DNA of 42,541 bases from an uncultured Clostridiaceae bacterium (GCA_947642455.1 CANRSN010000018.1:1-42541); one strand, 5' to 3'; positions 1-7,660 are shown, numbered from the stretch's first letter. Notes: generated by a model from the letters alone, not told the origin. Numbers and translations: made by a program.

Positions 1-69
1 TAGCTCAGTTGGTAGAGCAAAGGACTGAAAATCCTTGTGTCACTGGTTCGATTCCAGTTCAAGGCACCA
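1..69 (+). tRNA. tRNA-Phe (GAA), 5' end cut by the window edge
   Basis: D arm, anticodon arm with loop CTGAAAA (anticodon GAA), T arm with TTCGATT loop, and the 3' acceptor half ending in encoded CCA at 67-69 are all visible. The first seven acceptor bases lie outside the window. The adjoining wreck of a serine-recombinase element suggests this tRNA end has served as a neighbourhood for mobile elements. Confidence 0.95.
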
Positions 70-112
70 ACGACGTATCTGTTCGAACTTTTTATAGAAC
101 AGAGAGATACAA

Positions 113-148
113 AATCAATCAGAAAATAAAATCTGGTTGATTTTTTTG
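113..148 (+). terminator. Rho-independent terminator of the tRNA-Phe transcript
   Basis: A 10-bp stem (113-122 with 133-142, one T-G wobble) is followed by a run of T at 141-147. A smaller hairpin, GTTCGAAC-type, precedes it at 79-101. The order hairpin, ACAAAATC, terminator resembles the element downstream of the displaced tRNA-Asn end (5255-5360) and the copy at 4035-4137. Confidence 0.8.
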
Positions 149-267
149 TTGCTTAAAAACAATATTAAAATCATCCAAATGAAAAGATGGTGCGAAAAAT
201 GAAGATAATTAAGCAAGAACTAGAATTTGAGAATGTCTAAAACAGCGACTTAAATTTATATCTTTGA

Positions 268-783
<516 letters not shown>

Positions 784-838
784 AACAAGAATAAAAAGAA
801 AAATAATGATACCAGATTTTAAAAGGAGGAAAAAAGCT

Positions 839-1228
839 ATGAATAATGAATTATCAAAAACAAAAAATGATGAAAAAACAAGCATTGAATATCATTTAGA
901 GGGGAATTATTATATACCAAACCTAGCAATGCATAAACAAGAAAAACTTGTTTCAAATAAATATGGAAGAATTAGATTAAAATACTTGAAAGAACACAAA
1001 AAAGCTGATTATACTGTAATACTTATGGACGGAACATTAAATGCACACCTAAAAGAAATACAAGAAACGGCAGATAATAGAGTACAACAGATTATTAGTG
1101 AATTAAAATCAAAAAGTGATTTAACCGAACATATTAAAAATACTGATATGCTTTATTGGGTTGGTACTATGAACTCTATTAAAGTACAAGCAGAAGAAAT
1201 TGTTTTTAGTGAATTGATTTATGTTTAA
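839..1228 (+). CDS. TnpV-like transposon-encoded protein
   Basis: A 129-residue protein starting at ATG 839 behind AAAAGGAGG; an upstream ATG at 806 overlaps that ribosome site and is less likely. The pattern Y-IPNL at the N-terminus, then KYGRIRLKYLKEHKKADYT, then a C-terminal WVG-MNSI--AEEIV-SELIY matches the TnpV family carried by Tn4451-like and other Clostridial mobile elements. Its biochemical role is unknown. It lies directly after the broken recombinase, so both are probably the residue of one element. The frame itself looks intact. Confidence 0.75.
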   Translation: MNNELSKTKNDEKTSIEYHLEGNYYIPNLAMHKQEKLVSNKYGRIRLKYLKEHKKADYTVILMDGTLNAHLKEIQETADNRVQQIISELKSKSDLTEHIKNTDMLYWVGTMNSIKVQAEEIVFSELIYV

Positions 1229-1268
1229 TAAATTATTTAAAAATTGTGGAAAAAATGTCAAAATGTGA

Positions 1269-1295
1269 TATAATAGAGCAAACTTTGATAGGAGG
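1269..1295 (+). promoter_or_regulatory. extended -10 promoter and RBS for the PemK-like gene
   Basis: TGATATAAT (extended -10, TATAAT at 1269-1274) is followed by AGGAGG at 1290-1295, twelve bases before the GTG start at 1308. Confidence 0.6.
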
Positions 1296-1307
1296 AAAGC
1301 AATTATA

Positions 1308-2051
1308 GTGAAAAAAACATATCTGGAATGTTTAAAAAAATTACGAATTTTTAGAAAAGCATTAGTAGAAGATGCAGATAAAAAACGTGGAAAGTTATAC
1401 TTTGCATGGTTAAGAGATAAAACTGAAAAAGTTATAAATGAGAAAGACGATAATTATATTTATAGAAATGTTATAACTTATACACTTCCTAAATACGTTA
1501 TTACACAATATACATTTAATAAATCTAATAAAACTATAAAAAATGTCATCAATAGAAATTATAATTATAAAGAAAATAAATATACTTTTAGCAATACTAA
1601 AATATCAATAGACGATGTTAAGAAATTAATGAAATATGTTTTATTTAAGAGAGGTAATGTTGTTTGGTTAGACTTTGGATTTAATATAGGAAATGAATTT
1701 GGTGGAATGCATCCAGCTGTTATATTGAAAAACTTTGATACTGATTTATTTGTAGTTCCAATTTCTTCAAAAAAGCCACCTGAATATGTAAAAATAGAAC
1801 AAGATTTGAAAGATAAAAGAACAACTGAAGAAGAATGTCAAAAACAAAAAGAAGCTATTGCTGAAATTATCGAACTTTCTAAAATAAATGGATTTAGAAA
1901 TATGCTTAGATGGGCTAGAATTACTAGAATGAAAAAAGTCAGTATTTTAAGAGTTAATTTTTCTGGTACTATCGGTACATTAGATGGTAGTGATATGAAT
2001 GCAATAGCAGAGAAAATATCAATAGAGTTAGGTAATAAAAAGGCTAATTAA
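1308..2051 (+). CDS. PemK/MazF-family endoribonuclease-like protein with N-terminal extension
   Basis: 247 residues. Residues about 111-240 carry the PemK/MazF fold signature: FKRGNVVWLDFG, then GGMHPAVILKN, then a VVPISS strand, and near the end a segment with SGTIGTLDG. This family cuts mRNA or binds an antitoxin as a toxin of type II toxin-antitoxin pairs. The first 110 residues are basic, Tyr/Asn-rich and unrecognised; classical MazF proteins are only about 110-120 residues long. No obvious MazE-like antitoxin lies beside it, so the extension may act as a regulatory or targeting domain, or the protein may be a solitary PemK-like protein, as is common in Clostridia. It ends before a strong terminator. 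Confidence 0.7.
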   Translation: MKKTYLECLKKLRIFRKALVEDADKKRGKLYFAWLRDKTEKVINEKDDNYIYRNVITYTLPKYVITQYTFNKSNKTIKNVINRNYNYKENKYTFSNTKISIDDVKKLMKYVLFKRGNVVWLDFGFNIGNEFGGMHPAVILKNFDTDLFVVPISSKKPPEYVKIEQDLKDKRTTEEECQKQKEAIAEIIELSKINGFRNMLRWARITRMKKVSILRVNFSGTIGTLDGSDMNAIAEKISIELGNKKAN

Positions 2052-2172
2052 AAGCAAATTTTAACGCATAAATCATTGACTTTTGGAATAAAATATAGTA
2101 TCATAGTATTAGAAAGTAATCAATACAGATTGCTATGAAAGGGACATAAGTTTCAGTTAAATTGCTATGAAA

Positions 2173-2212
2173 GATGACCAGTAGTAAACTACTGGTCATC
2201 AGCCGGTTTTAT
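2173..2212 (+). terminator. Rho-independent terminator after the PemK-like gene
   Basis: A perfect 12-bp stem (2173-2184 with 2189-2200), TAAA loop, then AGCCGGTTTTATC. Just upstream the 12-mer TTGCTATGAAAG occurs twice (around 2130 and 2162) for no clear reason. Confidence 0.7.
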
Positions 2213-2266
2213 CAAATTTAATTCACTTTAATTATATTTCTATTTTACTATTTATTATAAATAAGC

Positions 2267-2893
2267 TTAACGGTAGTCCTCTAGAATATACATATTATAT
2301 TTTTCCTTGTTAAATGATAATTTAAGTTTTTCTAATAAGATGTTATTATATTTATTAGATTTTAAATTATATTCTAAACTCCATAATAGCCATGAATAGT
2401 CATACCACTTATCACCAAGTCCTGAATTTTCTACATCAATAAAACCAATAAATTCATTGTTTATATTTACGAATATATTAGGTAAACATAAATCTCCATG
2501 AATAAAATTATTTCCAATATTATCCATTGATTTAAATGGGCATTTTGAATTATCTAAACTTCTTAATACCTTTATTACTTTAACTAAAATGTCTACCAAT
2601 AAGTTGGGATTATTTATGAATCTTTCAATAATTAAACTATCTCCATTAATACAAGTTCTTAAATAATAACATTTATTATTTTCTTCTATATAACAAATAC
2701 TCTTACTTCCTGGTATATTGTTGATAGTAAGATAATCTAATCTTTCTTTTTCTCTTAATAATCTTTTATTATCTTGAGAAACTTTTAAGATGTATTTGTC
2801 TTCAAAAATATATACTTTGTCTTCACTGCGACCTATTGTATCAATACTACATGTAAGATTTTTTACATATTCATTTATAATTTTTGGAAACAT
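2267..2893 (-). CDS. aminoglycoside phosphotransferase-like kinase, short APH(3')-type
   Basis: 208 residues, starting at ATG behind AAAGGAG. It shows the APH kinase catalytic loop HGDLCLPNIF and the metal-binding region IDVENSG followed by LGDKWYDYSW, which resembles the APH(3') pattern G-ADKWYDIA. A lysine in the N-terminal lobe (YILKVS) would bind ATP. It is shorter than true APH(3') enzymes (about 264 residues), mainly at the N-terminus, so resistance activity cannot be assumed. It lies 21 bp downstream of a second APH-family gene on the same strand, so the two are probably one transcript. Confidence 0.7.
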   Translation of the reverse strand: MFPKIINEYVKNLTCSIDTIGRSEDKVYIFEDKYILKVSQDNKRLLREKERLDYLTINNIPGSKSICYIEENNKCYYLRTCINGDSLIIERFINNPNLLVDILVKVIKVLRSLDNSKCPFKSMDNIGNNFIHGDLCLPNIFVNINNEFIGFIDVENSGLGDKWYDYSWLLWSLEYNLKSNKYNNILLEKLKLSFNKEKYNMYILEDYR

Positions 2894-2914
2894 AATTGAC
2901 TCCTTTACAAATTG

Positions 2915-3832
2915 TCAATTTATTTCGCCTTTTAATGCTACCTTTTTAGTAGCTAATAAAACATCATTTTTCAATTCTTTTATATTTGGATATTGTATTA
3001 AGTGTTTCAAAAAATATACTATATCATAAATAGCTAGTCTTTTATAAAGATTTGGAATATTAACTAACTCTGGGTAATATTTTTCTATATATGACATTAT
3101 TTTTGAGTAATCACTTAAGTTGGTGTATGGCTCAGTTTCTTCACTAGCAAATTTCCAAGGTTTTCTAATCATTCTATAAAGAATATCTAGTTCAAAATCT
3201 CTAGGTGCATACATTGACCTTTCAAAATCTATTAATTTAATTTTACCATCATTAAAGAAGATGTTATCAAAATGTAAATCATTATGAATAAAAACAAAAT
3301 CATTAGATTTTAAATAATTTCCAAACTTTGTATATGTATAGTCAAGAAGTGTTTGTTCTTCTGCACTAAATATATTAAGTTGTTTTGCTTTTTCATATAA
3401 TGATAAAAATTGATCCTTTATTCTTTTTGTCCAATCATAACTTTCACCAATATTACTATGAATGCATTTCATAGCAATACATAGTTGCTTTATAATTTCT
3501 TCTCTTTGTGTTTCATTAAAAGTATGCCATACATTGTATAAAGAAACACCCTCTATTTTTTCTATAATTTCATAAAAATACGGAATATACTTCTTATCAG
3601 TACTTGAATAATACAATTTTGGAATTAAATTATTTTCTTTGTTTGTTTTATAAAATTCAATTTCCTTTTGAAATGCATTTTCATTATCACTATTAGTGCA
3701 AATTTTAACCATAAAAGAATCATCTATACTGTATATGGTATTAGTAAATCCTACATTGATTTTTTCTACTTTAGGATTAATTCCAAATAAAGTCGTATTC
3801 TGTTTTAAAATTTTATTTATTATTTTTTCCAC
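2915..3832 (-). CDS. APH/choline-kinase family phosphotransferase
   Basis: 305 residues. Kinase-like motifs are FMVKI (ATP-binding lysine), HNDLHFDNIFF (catalytic loop) and KLIDFERS (Mg-binding Asp). The family phosphorylates small alcohols or amines (aminoglycosides, choline, sugars, antibiotics); the substrate cannot be read from the sequence. The start is GTG, with AGGAAGTG just upstream. A sigma-A-like promoter lies at 3864-3892. It is the first gene of a two-kinase operon with 2267-2893. Confidence 0.75.
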   Translation of the reverse strand: MEKIINKILKQNTTLFGINPKVEKINVGFTNTIYSIDDSFMVKICTNSDNENAFQKEIEFYKTNKENNLIPKLYYSSTDKKYIPYFYEIIEKIEGVSLYNVWHTFNETQREEIIKQLCIAMKCIHSNIGESYDWTKRIKDQFLSLYEKAKQLNIFSAEEQTLLDYTYTKFGNYLKSNDFVFIHNDLHFDNIFFNDGKIKLIDFERSMYAPRDFELDILYRMIRKPWKFASEETEPYTNLSDYSKIMSYIEKYYPELVNIPNLYKRLAIYDIVYFLKHLIQYPNIKELKNDVLLATKKVALKGEIN

Positions 3833-3863
3833 TAAATCACTTCCTAACCTCTTGTATATATAA

Positions 3864-3892
3864 ATACTATCACGAATTTATACATTTATCAA
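3864..3892 (-). promoter_or_regulatory. sigma-A-type promoter of the two-kinase operon
   Basis: On the minus strand TTGATA (3887-3892), a 17-base spacer, then TAGTAT (3864-3869), about 30 bp before the GTG start. Confidence 0.6.
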
Positions 3893-4304
3893 CAAAAAAT
3901 TTTGTCAAAAATACTTGAATGTTTATAAATTTTATGTTAAAGTAAAAACAATAAATTGATTGATATTTGTATTAATCGTTAAGGGTGTGAAAAAAAGTTG
4001 TAGATATCTACGTTGTTCGTACCACAGACATTTTTCATCGAACTTTTTGAAAACCTTGAAATAATTTGATTTTAAGACTATAAAAAATTTGATGAACACA
4101 AAATCTTATTCCAACTCTTAAGAGTTGGAATTTTTTTGACTAAACTATTGAAAAGCAGAATATATGATAATGTTTACAAAAGGAACTCTTAATAATCACT
4201 TAAGTGGGAGTACAGCCTAAAAATATTAATTTAGCAAGCAACGTATTTGTACTCACATCACAAATACAGTATTGTGCATATTTAAAAAAACACGTAATAC
4301 ATAA
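3893..4304. other. intergenic region without a gene
   Basis: No supported gene. It contains the hairpin-plus-terminator module at 4035-4137 (listed separately) and a loose inverted repeat, TATTTGT with ACAAATA, near 4240-4265 downstream of the TsaC-like gene. The rest is plain AT-rich sequence. Confidence 0.6.
4035..4137 (+). terminator. terminator module homologous to the displaced tRNA-Asn terminator
   Basis: A Rho-independent terminator (stem 4108-4117 with 4122-4131, T run 4131-4137) is preceded by TCGAACTTTTTGA, CTTGAA-like arms and GATGAACACAAAA. The same order and closely similar sequence occur on the opposite strand at 5255-5360. No tRNA is visible just upstream (3960-4035), so this may be the relic of a lost tRNA or rRNA operon end. 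Confidence 0.65.
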
Positions 4305-4922
4305 TCATGGCTTAAGATTTTTTTTTATAGCTTCTTTTATTTGTTCTATTGAAATAGGACCTTCACGTAAAATCTTTACTTCATCTAGAGTACAATCTAT
4401 TATTGTACTTCCTTGGTTAAAAAATATTGAACCTTCCAATATTCCATCTAAAGTTGGACATGCTTTTTCTATTTCATCTAAATTAGTACATATAGCTTCT
4501 CCAGCTTGATTAGCACTAGTCATAAAAAGTGGACTTGCTGTTTTTCTAATTAACTCTTTCAATACTTCTGAAGTAGCCATTCTTACTGCAATAGTTGTCT
4601 TTCCGTTAGTAATGTAAGTAGGTATTTCTGATTTTCTCTTTAAAACTAAAGTAATAGGTCCTGGCATGAAAGCATGAATTAACTTTTCAGATTTTTCATC
4701 TACAATGGCAATGTCTTGTATTTGATTTTTATTTTCACACATGATAGGAAATGGCTTAGTACTTGAGCGTTTCTTAATTTCCCTTAATTTATTATATGCT
4801 TTTACTGAGTTCATCTGAGCACATATACCATAAACTGTATCTGTTGGAACACTAATTACTCCATCTCTCTTAAGTATGTCTGCCAATTCATCAATTTCAT
4901 TTTTTTTATATCTTTTAATCAT
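4305..4922 (-). CDS. tsaC: L-threonylcarbamoyladenylate synthase (short YrdC/TsaC type)
   Basis: 205 residues. It makes threonylcarbamoyl-AMP from threonine, bicarbonate and ATP, the first step of the universal t6A37 modification of ANN-decoding tRNAs. YrdC-domain motifs: VISVPTDTVYG near residue 20, KKRSSTKPFPIM for the nucleotide pocket, HAFMPGPITLVL, and SPLFMTSANQAG. The C-terminal Sua5 extension is absent, so this is the single-domain form. It is the last recognisable chromosomal gene before attL. Confidence 0.9.
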   Translation of the reverse strand: MIKRYKKNEIDELADILKRDGVISVPTDTVYGICAQMNSVKAYNKLREIKKRSSTKPFPIMCENKNQIQDIAIVDEKSEKLIHAFMPGPITLVLKRKSEIPTYITNGKTTIAVRMATSEVLKELIRKTASPLFMTSANQAGEAICTNLDEIEKACPTLDGILEGSIFFNQGSTIIDCTLDEVKILREGPISIEQIKEAIKKNLKP

Positions 4923-5254
4923 TTTATTTTTTCCTTTTTACTTAGAATACAATTAAAACTTGCATTTGTATTATAAATAATGTACAATTTCTTCAATGAT
5001 ATCTGCATACAAATATAAGTTTCTTAACTTTTAGGTTATTTTCAATTAAAAACTTACTAATACATACTGACGCTATGCTTGACCAATAATCGTTTTTGTT
5101 TCATTTATTAATCCTAAATCTAACTACATTTTAATAGTTTAGATCAGTTATCATAATTTTAATATCATACACCTATTGGAAAATCTAGTTGATTTCTTGT
5201 TTAATTATATGTAACATAATACCACAAAAACCTCCTTTTTTCAATATTTTTGGT
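4923..5254. other. intergenic region without a gene
   Basis: AT-rich sequence upstream of the TsaC-like gene. A weak minus-strand promoter candidate (TTGAAG, then TAATAC) lies near 4970-5000. I see no convincing gene, RNA or repeat between it and the displaced tRNA terminator at 5255. Confidence 0.5.
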
Positions 5255-5360
5255 CAAAAAAAGACCGTTTCTTTTGAAACGGTTAAGTTTTTGTGTCCAT
5301 CAAACTTTTTGATAGTCTTGAAATTTAGTTATATCAAGCTTTTCAAAAAGTTCGACGAAA
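5255..5360 (-). terminator. original tRNA-Asn terminator, displaced by the prophage
   Basis: Read on the minus strand, directly after the 17-base tRNA-Asn 3' fragment (5385-5369), there is a long stem TCGAACTTTTTGA with TCAAAAAGTTTGA. It encloses CTTGA/TCAAG, and GGACACAAAA follows. Then comes a terminator: stem 5276-5283 with 5264-5271, loop TTTT, and a T run matching the plus-strand A run at 5256-5262. This is where the tRNA-Asn transcript ended before integration. Confidence 0.75.
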
Positions 5361-5368
5361 CTTCTTAT

Positions 5369-5385
5369 TGGCTCCTCTTGTTGGA
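5369..5385. other. attL core, 17-bp tRNA-Asn 3'-end duplicate
   Basis: TGGCTCCTCTTGTTGGA is identical to 42400-42416, the CCA end and T-stem end of tRNA-Asn. The flanking bases differ on both sides, so the shared core is 17 bp. Confidence 0.9.
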
Positions 5386-5516
5386 TACATACTTTTTATA
5401 TTTTCACTTCATTTTTTATAATTTGTTATAACATGTTATTTAAAGCACTTTTCAGTTTTTTTATTTTTTTCTAATTTATTTCGTTTTTCTTCGTTTTTTA
5501 TAACTTTTCTTTGGCG

Positions 5517-5541
5517 TTGCATTAAAAATTGCATTAAAATT
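5517..5541. repeat. putative integrase arm-type sites, left
   Basis: Two copies of TTGCATTAAA in tandem. The same doubled motif lies just after the integrase stop codon (42320-42340). In the excised circle the two pairs would flank the attP core on either side, as arm sites of lambda- or Tn916-type tyrosine integrases do. Confidence 0.65.
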
Positions 5542-5547
5542 TAATAT

Positions 5548-5567
5548 CTATTTTATCGATAAAATAG
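5548..5567. promoter_or_regulatory. 20-bp perfect palindrome, possible dimer binding site
   Basis: CTATTTTATCGATAAAATAG is a perfect 20-base palindrome beside the arm sites. Palindromes of this size usually bind a homodimer; an excisionase or regulator of attP is the natural guess. Confidence 0.45.
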
Positions 5568-5652
5568 TAGTATAATTAACATTATTATACCACATATTTT
5601 TCATTTTGTTTGTCGAAATTTGTTATATTTTTTAATTTTTTATAAACTTTAC

Positions 5653-5681
5653 TTGATTTTTGTAAAACTTTACTATATAAT
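5653..5681 (+). promoter_or_regulatory. sigma-A-type promoter on the plus strand
   Basis: TTGATT (5653-5658), a 17-base spacer and TATAAT (5676-5681). Transcription from about 5688 would meet the terminator at 5714-5745 after some 55 nt, giving a very short RNA with a possible 11-codon ORF starting at the ATG near 5695. Confidence 0.55.
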
Positions 5682-5713
5682 TAATTTATCTCAAATGCTA
5701 ACAGGAATTTTTA

Positions 5714-5745
5714 AAGGTAAGGTAGTCTAACTACTTTGCCTTTTT
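5714..5745 (+). terminator. Rho-independent terminator on the plus strand
   Basis: AAGGTAAGGTAGT, loop CTA, ACTACTTTGCCTT and then TTTT. In the excised phage it would also stop transcription leaving the integrase gene through attP; in the lysogen it protects against read-through towards the antisense of the structured RNA. Confidence 0.7.
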
Positions 5746-5761
5746 ATTACATTTTATTAAT

Positions 5762-6058
5762 ATAAAAGTGGCACTTGCTTTTGCAAATGCCCTACGAAAT
5801 AGGAATTTTGGCAGGCATGCCATAATCCTGCATCTCTCGGGTTTCCCCTGTTATTACCGAATCGGCGTGTGGTCGGCACAATATTTTACCACCACAAAAT
5901 TCCTATGTTTATATCTCTTTACTGTAGAAACACTTGCTTTCACAAGTGTTTCTCATTAACATAGGTATTGGTAGGTGTGCCCTTTCCTACATTTCTTTTG
6001 ACCTATAATTAGGTGCGTGGTAGCACAATCTCCACTTCAATTCCTACTTTACTATTGT
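5762..6058 (-). ncRNA. structured RNA with two homologous pseudoknot domains
   Basis: On the minus strand a promoter (6065-6093) predicts a 5' end near 6058. Domain 1: outer stem 6047-6038 with 5970-5961; hairpin 5990-5986 with 5975-5971 stacked directly on it; hairpin-loop GGCACA (5981-5976) complementary to UGUGCU (6027-6022). A 10-bp hairpin follows (5952-5943 with 5936-5927). Domain 2 repeats the plan: outer stem of 12 perfect pairs (5906-5895 with 5810-5799), stacked hairpin 5831-5827 with 5815-5811, loop GGCAUG (5821-5816) complementary to UGUGCC (5880-5875), then a 9-bp hairpin (5791-5783 with 5778-5770) and CUUUUAU as a likely terminator. Three base pairs are G-U only on this strand (C-A on the other), supporting the orientation. 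No long frame lies inside. I do not recognise the family. Confidence 0.8.
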
Positions 6059-6064
6059 ATCTTT

Positions 6065-6093
6065 ATTATATTACATTTATTCATTTTTGTAAA
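6065..6093 (-). promoter_or_regulatory. sigma-A promoter of the structured RNA
   Basis: Minus strand TTTACA (6088-6093), exactly 17 bases, TATAAT (6065-6070). It overlaps the last codons and stop of the PBECR-like gene, so the RNA can be made independently of the phage late transcript and therefore in the lysogen. Confidence 0.75.
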
Positions 6094-6460
6094 TACTTTT
6101 ATTCTTTTCTATTAACTTTTTTAAATTCTTATCCCTTATTCTATAAAATGTCATTATAGAATTTTTATTATGCTTTTTGTCATTCTTCACTGCTAGTTTT
6201 AGTATTATATTTATATTTGTATTTTCTATATGCTTTATTACCATTGCAGTATCTTTATTTTTACTATCTTTTAATATATAATCAGGTTTATTTAATATAT
6301 CTTTTACCTTTTCAAAATATAGACTATAGTCTTCTTTATGTTTCTCTATTATATGTTCATATCTATCTGGTGTTAATATTACTTCGTCTGTAATTATTTC
6401 ATTTGATATATCTTTAAATAAATATATATCTATTTTACCTATGTTAATATACTCTTCCAT
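6077..6460 (-). CDS. PBECR-like (barnase/EndoU/colicin E5-D/RelE-fold) nuclease, putative moron
   Basis: 127 residues with a GAAAGGA ribosome site. After a short N-terminus come DEVILTPDRYEHIIEKH, then a helix ending NKPDYIL, two strands (MVIKHI, IILKLAV) and NSIMTFYRI. This layout, with the HI--H helix and a terminal S-I-T-strand, matches the phage-associated PBECR group of small RNase-fold domains, usually linked to phage-host or inter-phage conflict. Catalytic assignment is inference. It is the last gene of the minus-strand late region, behind the endolysin, the typical position for a cargo gene. The structured RNA and its promoter begin at its stop codon. Confidence 0.6.
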   Translation of the reverse strand: MEEYINIGKIDIYLFKDISNEIITDEVILTPDRYEHIIEKHKEDYSLYFEKVKDILNKPDYILKDSKNKDTAMVIKHIENTNINIILKLAVKNDKKHNKNSIMTFYRIRDKNLKKLIEKNKSIYKNE

Positions 6461-6523
6461 TTGATAATCCTTTCTTTTTTATTGTATCATTTTTACTGTG
6501 CAATTACAATATTATTGCTTATT

Positions 6524-7465
6524 TTAATTAAATAACTTATTCCATGTTAAAACTCCAACTATACCATCTACTCCTAAGCCATTTGCTTTTTGGAACGCTT
6601 TTACTGCATTGTATGTAGCAATTCCAAATATGCCATCTGCTCCATAATTTCCACAGCTATAACCTAATTGTATAAGTCTGTTTTGTACTTTTCTTACATA
6701 TTCGCTTCTTTGTCCTTGTTTTATTAAATAGTTTGGATATGTTGAAATAGGTTTTACAAAATTACTATTTAAAACAGCCCATGTGTTATTACCTATAATT
6801 CCATCTACAGCAATTTTGGAATCTTTTTGTAATTCTCTTACGGCTTTTTCTGTTTCTTGCCCAAAATCCCCATCTACTCCATATTTTAAAAGTGAATATC
6901 CTTTTTGCATTAATTTTTCCTGTGCTATTCGTACCAAATTACCTTTTGAGCCTTTTTTTATAAGTGAATATGTAATTTGTTGTTCAACTTCATTTTCTGT
7001 CTTATTTTCGATTGTAGCTTGTCCATTTTCATAGTCTGGTATTCCATATCCAAAAATATATGCAGAACCTATACCATATGACTTTTCACAAACACAATCT
7101 CCCCTATTTCCTTCAATTGTATATACTGTATTACCTTCTACTTTCTCTACTATTCCTACATGGTCTGGAGTACTATTTCCTATATCCCAGATTATAAATA
7201 TTATATCTCCTACTTGTGGAGTATATTTATTGTCTTTAAATTTTCCTTTATCCTTAAACCAATTTGTTCCCACTGTGCAACTTGCAAACTTAGGTACTAT
7301 ATCTGTACTAACTCCTATTTCATTCATTATATAACTTACAAACATTGCACACCAAGGATTATGTGGTAAACCATACCAATTACCAAATATGGTATCATTG
7401 TTGTTACCTTCTTTGTAACCCAGATATTCTTTTGTTTTATTTATTATACTTTCTCTAATTGACAT
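6524..7465 (-). CDS. endolysin: CHAP-type amidase/endopeptidase with two peptidoglycan-binding domains
   Basis: 313 residues. An N-terminal CHAP/NlpC-like catalytic domain (about 1-150) has the nucleophile in NPWCAMFV (Cys39) and the histidine in PDHVGIV (His102). Two PG_binding_1 repeats follow (about 166-230 and 248-312), each with the KGS-G---R--Q---GY and GVDG-FG--T---V--FQ pattern. It degrades the cell wall at the end of the lytic cycle. No signal peptide is present, so release depends on the two holin-like proteins encoded just upstream. Confidence 0.9.
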   Translation of the reverse strand: MSIRESIINKTKEYLGYKEGNNNDTIFGNWYGLPHNPWCAMFVSYIMNEIGVSTDIVPKFASCTVGTNWFKDKGKFKDNKYTPQVGDIIFIIWDIGNSTPDHVGIVEKVEGNTVYTIEGNRGDCVCEKSYGIGSAYIFGYGIPDYENGQATIENKTENEVEQQITYSLIKKGSKGNLVRIAQEKLMQKGYSLLKYGVDGDFGQETEKAVRELQKDSKIAVDGIIGNNTWAVLNSNFVKPISTYPNYLIKQGQRSEYVRKVQNRLIQLGYSCGNYGADGIFGIATYNAVKAFQKANGLGVDGIVGVLTWNKLFN

Positions 7466-7660
7466 TTATTTTTCCTCCTTCTCATTTTTGGTAAAATAAT
7501 ATGTAATAATTGCACTTGCTATTGCCATAAATGCCTCAACACTTACTACATTATTAAATGTTAATATACAAGTTGTTATTATTACACATAAACTTAATAT
7601 AGTTTTTACCTTAAATAAATTTGCTATATTTTCTAATAATTTCTTTACTGCTTTTTTCAT
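7466..7660 (-). CDS. small holin-like membrane protein
   Basis: 64 residues with two hydrophobic stretches (about 19-36 and 41-55) separated by a short turn and a charged C-terminus (KNEKEEK), the usual layout of a phage holin with two membrane segments. It abuts the endolysin start, so the two are translated as a lysis cassette. Confidence 0.7.
   Translation of the reverse strand: MKKAVKKLLENIANLFKVKTILSLCVIITTCILTFNNVVSVEAFMAIASAIITYYFTKNEKEEK

Larger units (their letters stand above)
5386..5652. other. attP-flanking non-coding segment
   Basis: No gene is supported. It holds one pair of putative integrase arm sites (5517-5541) and a 20-bp perfect palindrome (5548-5567), both listed separately. 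Otherwise it is a T-rich tract. Confidence 0.6.

Noticed and set aside
5762-5959. A 63-residue plus-strand frame through the structured RNA (5768-5959)
   Set aside because: No ribosome site, start inside a hairpin, Cys/His-rich low-quality peptide; the region is explained by RNA structure.
5762-6058. Known large ornate RNAs (GOLLD, ROOL) or a classical type III antitoxin
   Set aside because: Too short for GOLLD or ROOL, and the two roughly 140-nt units are far longer than ToxI-type repeats; gene order is also wrong for type III. An Rfam search would settle it.
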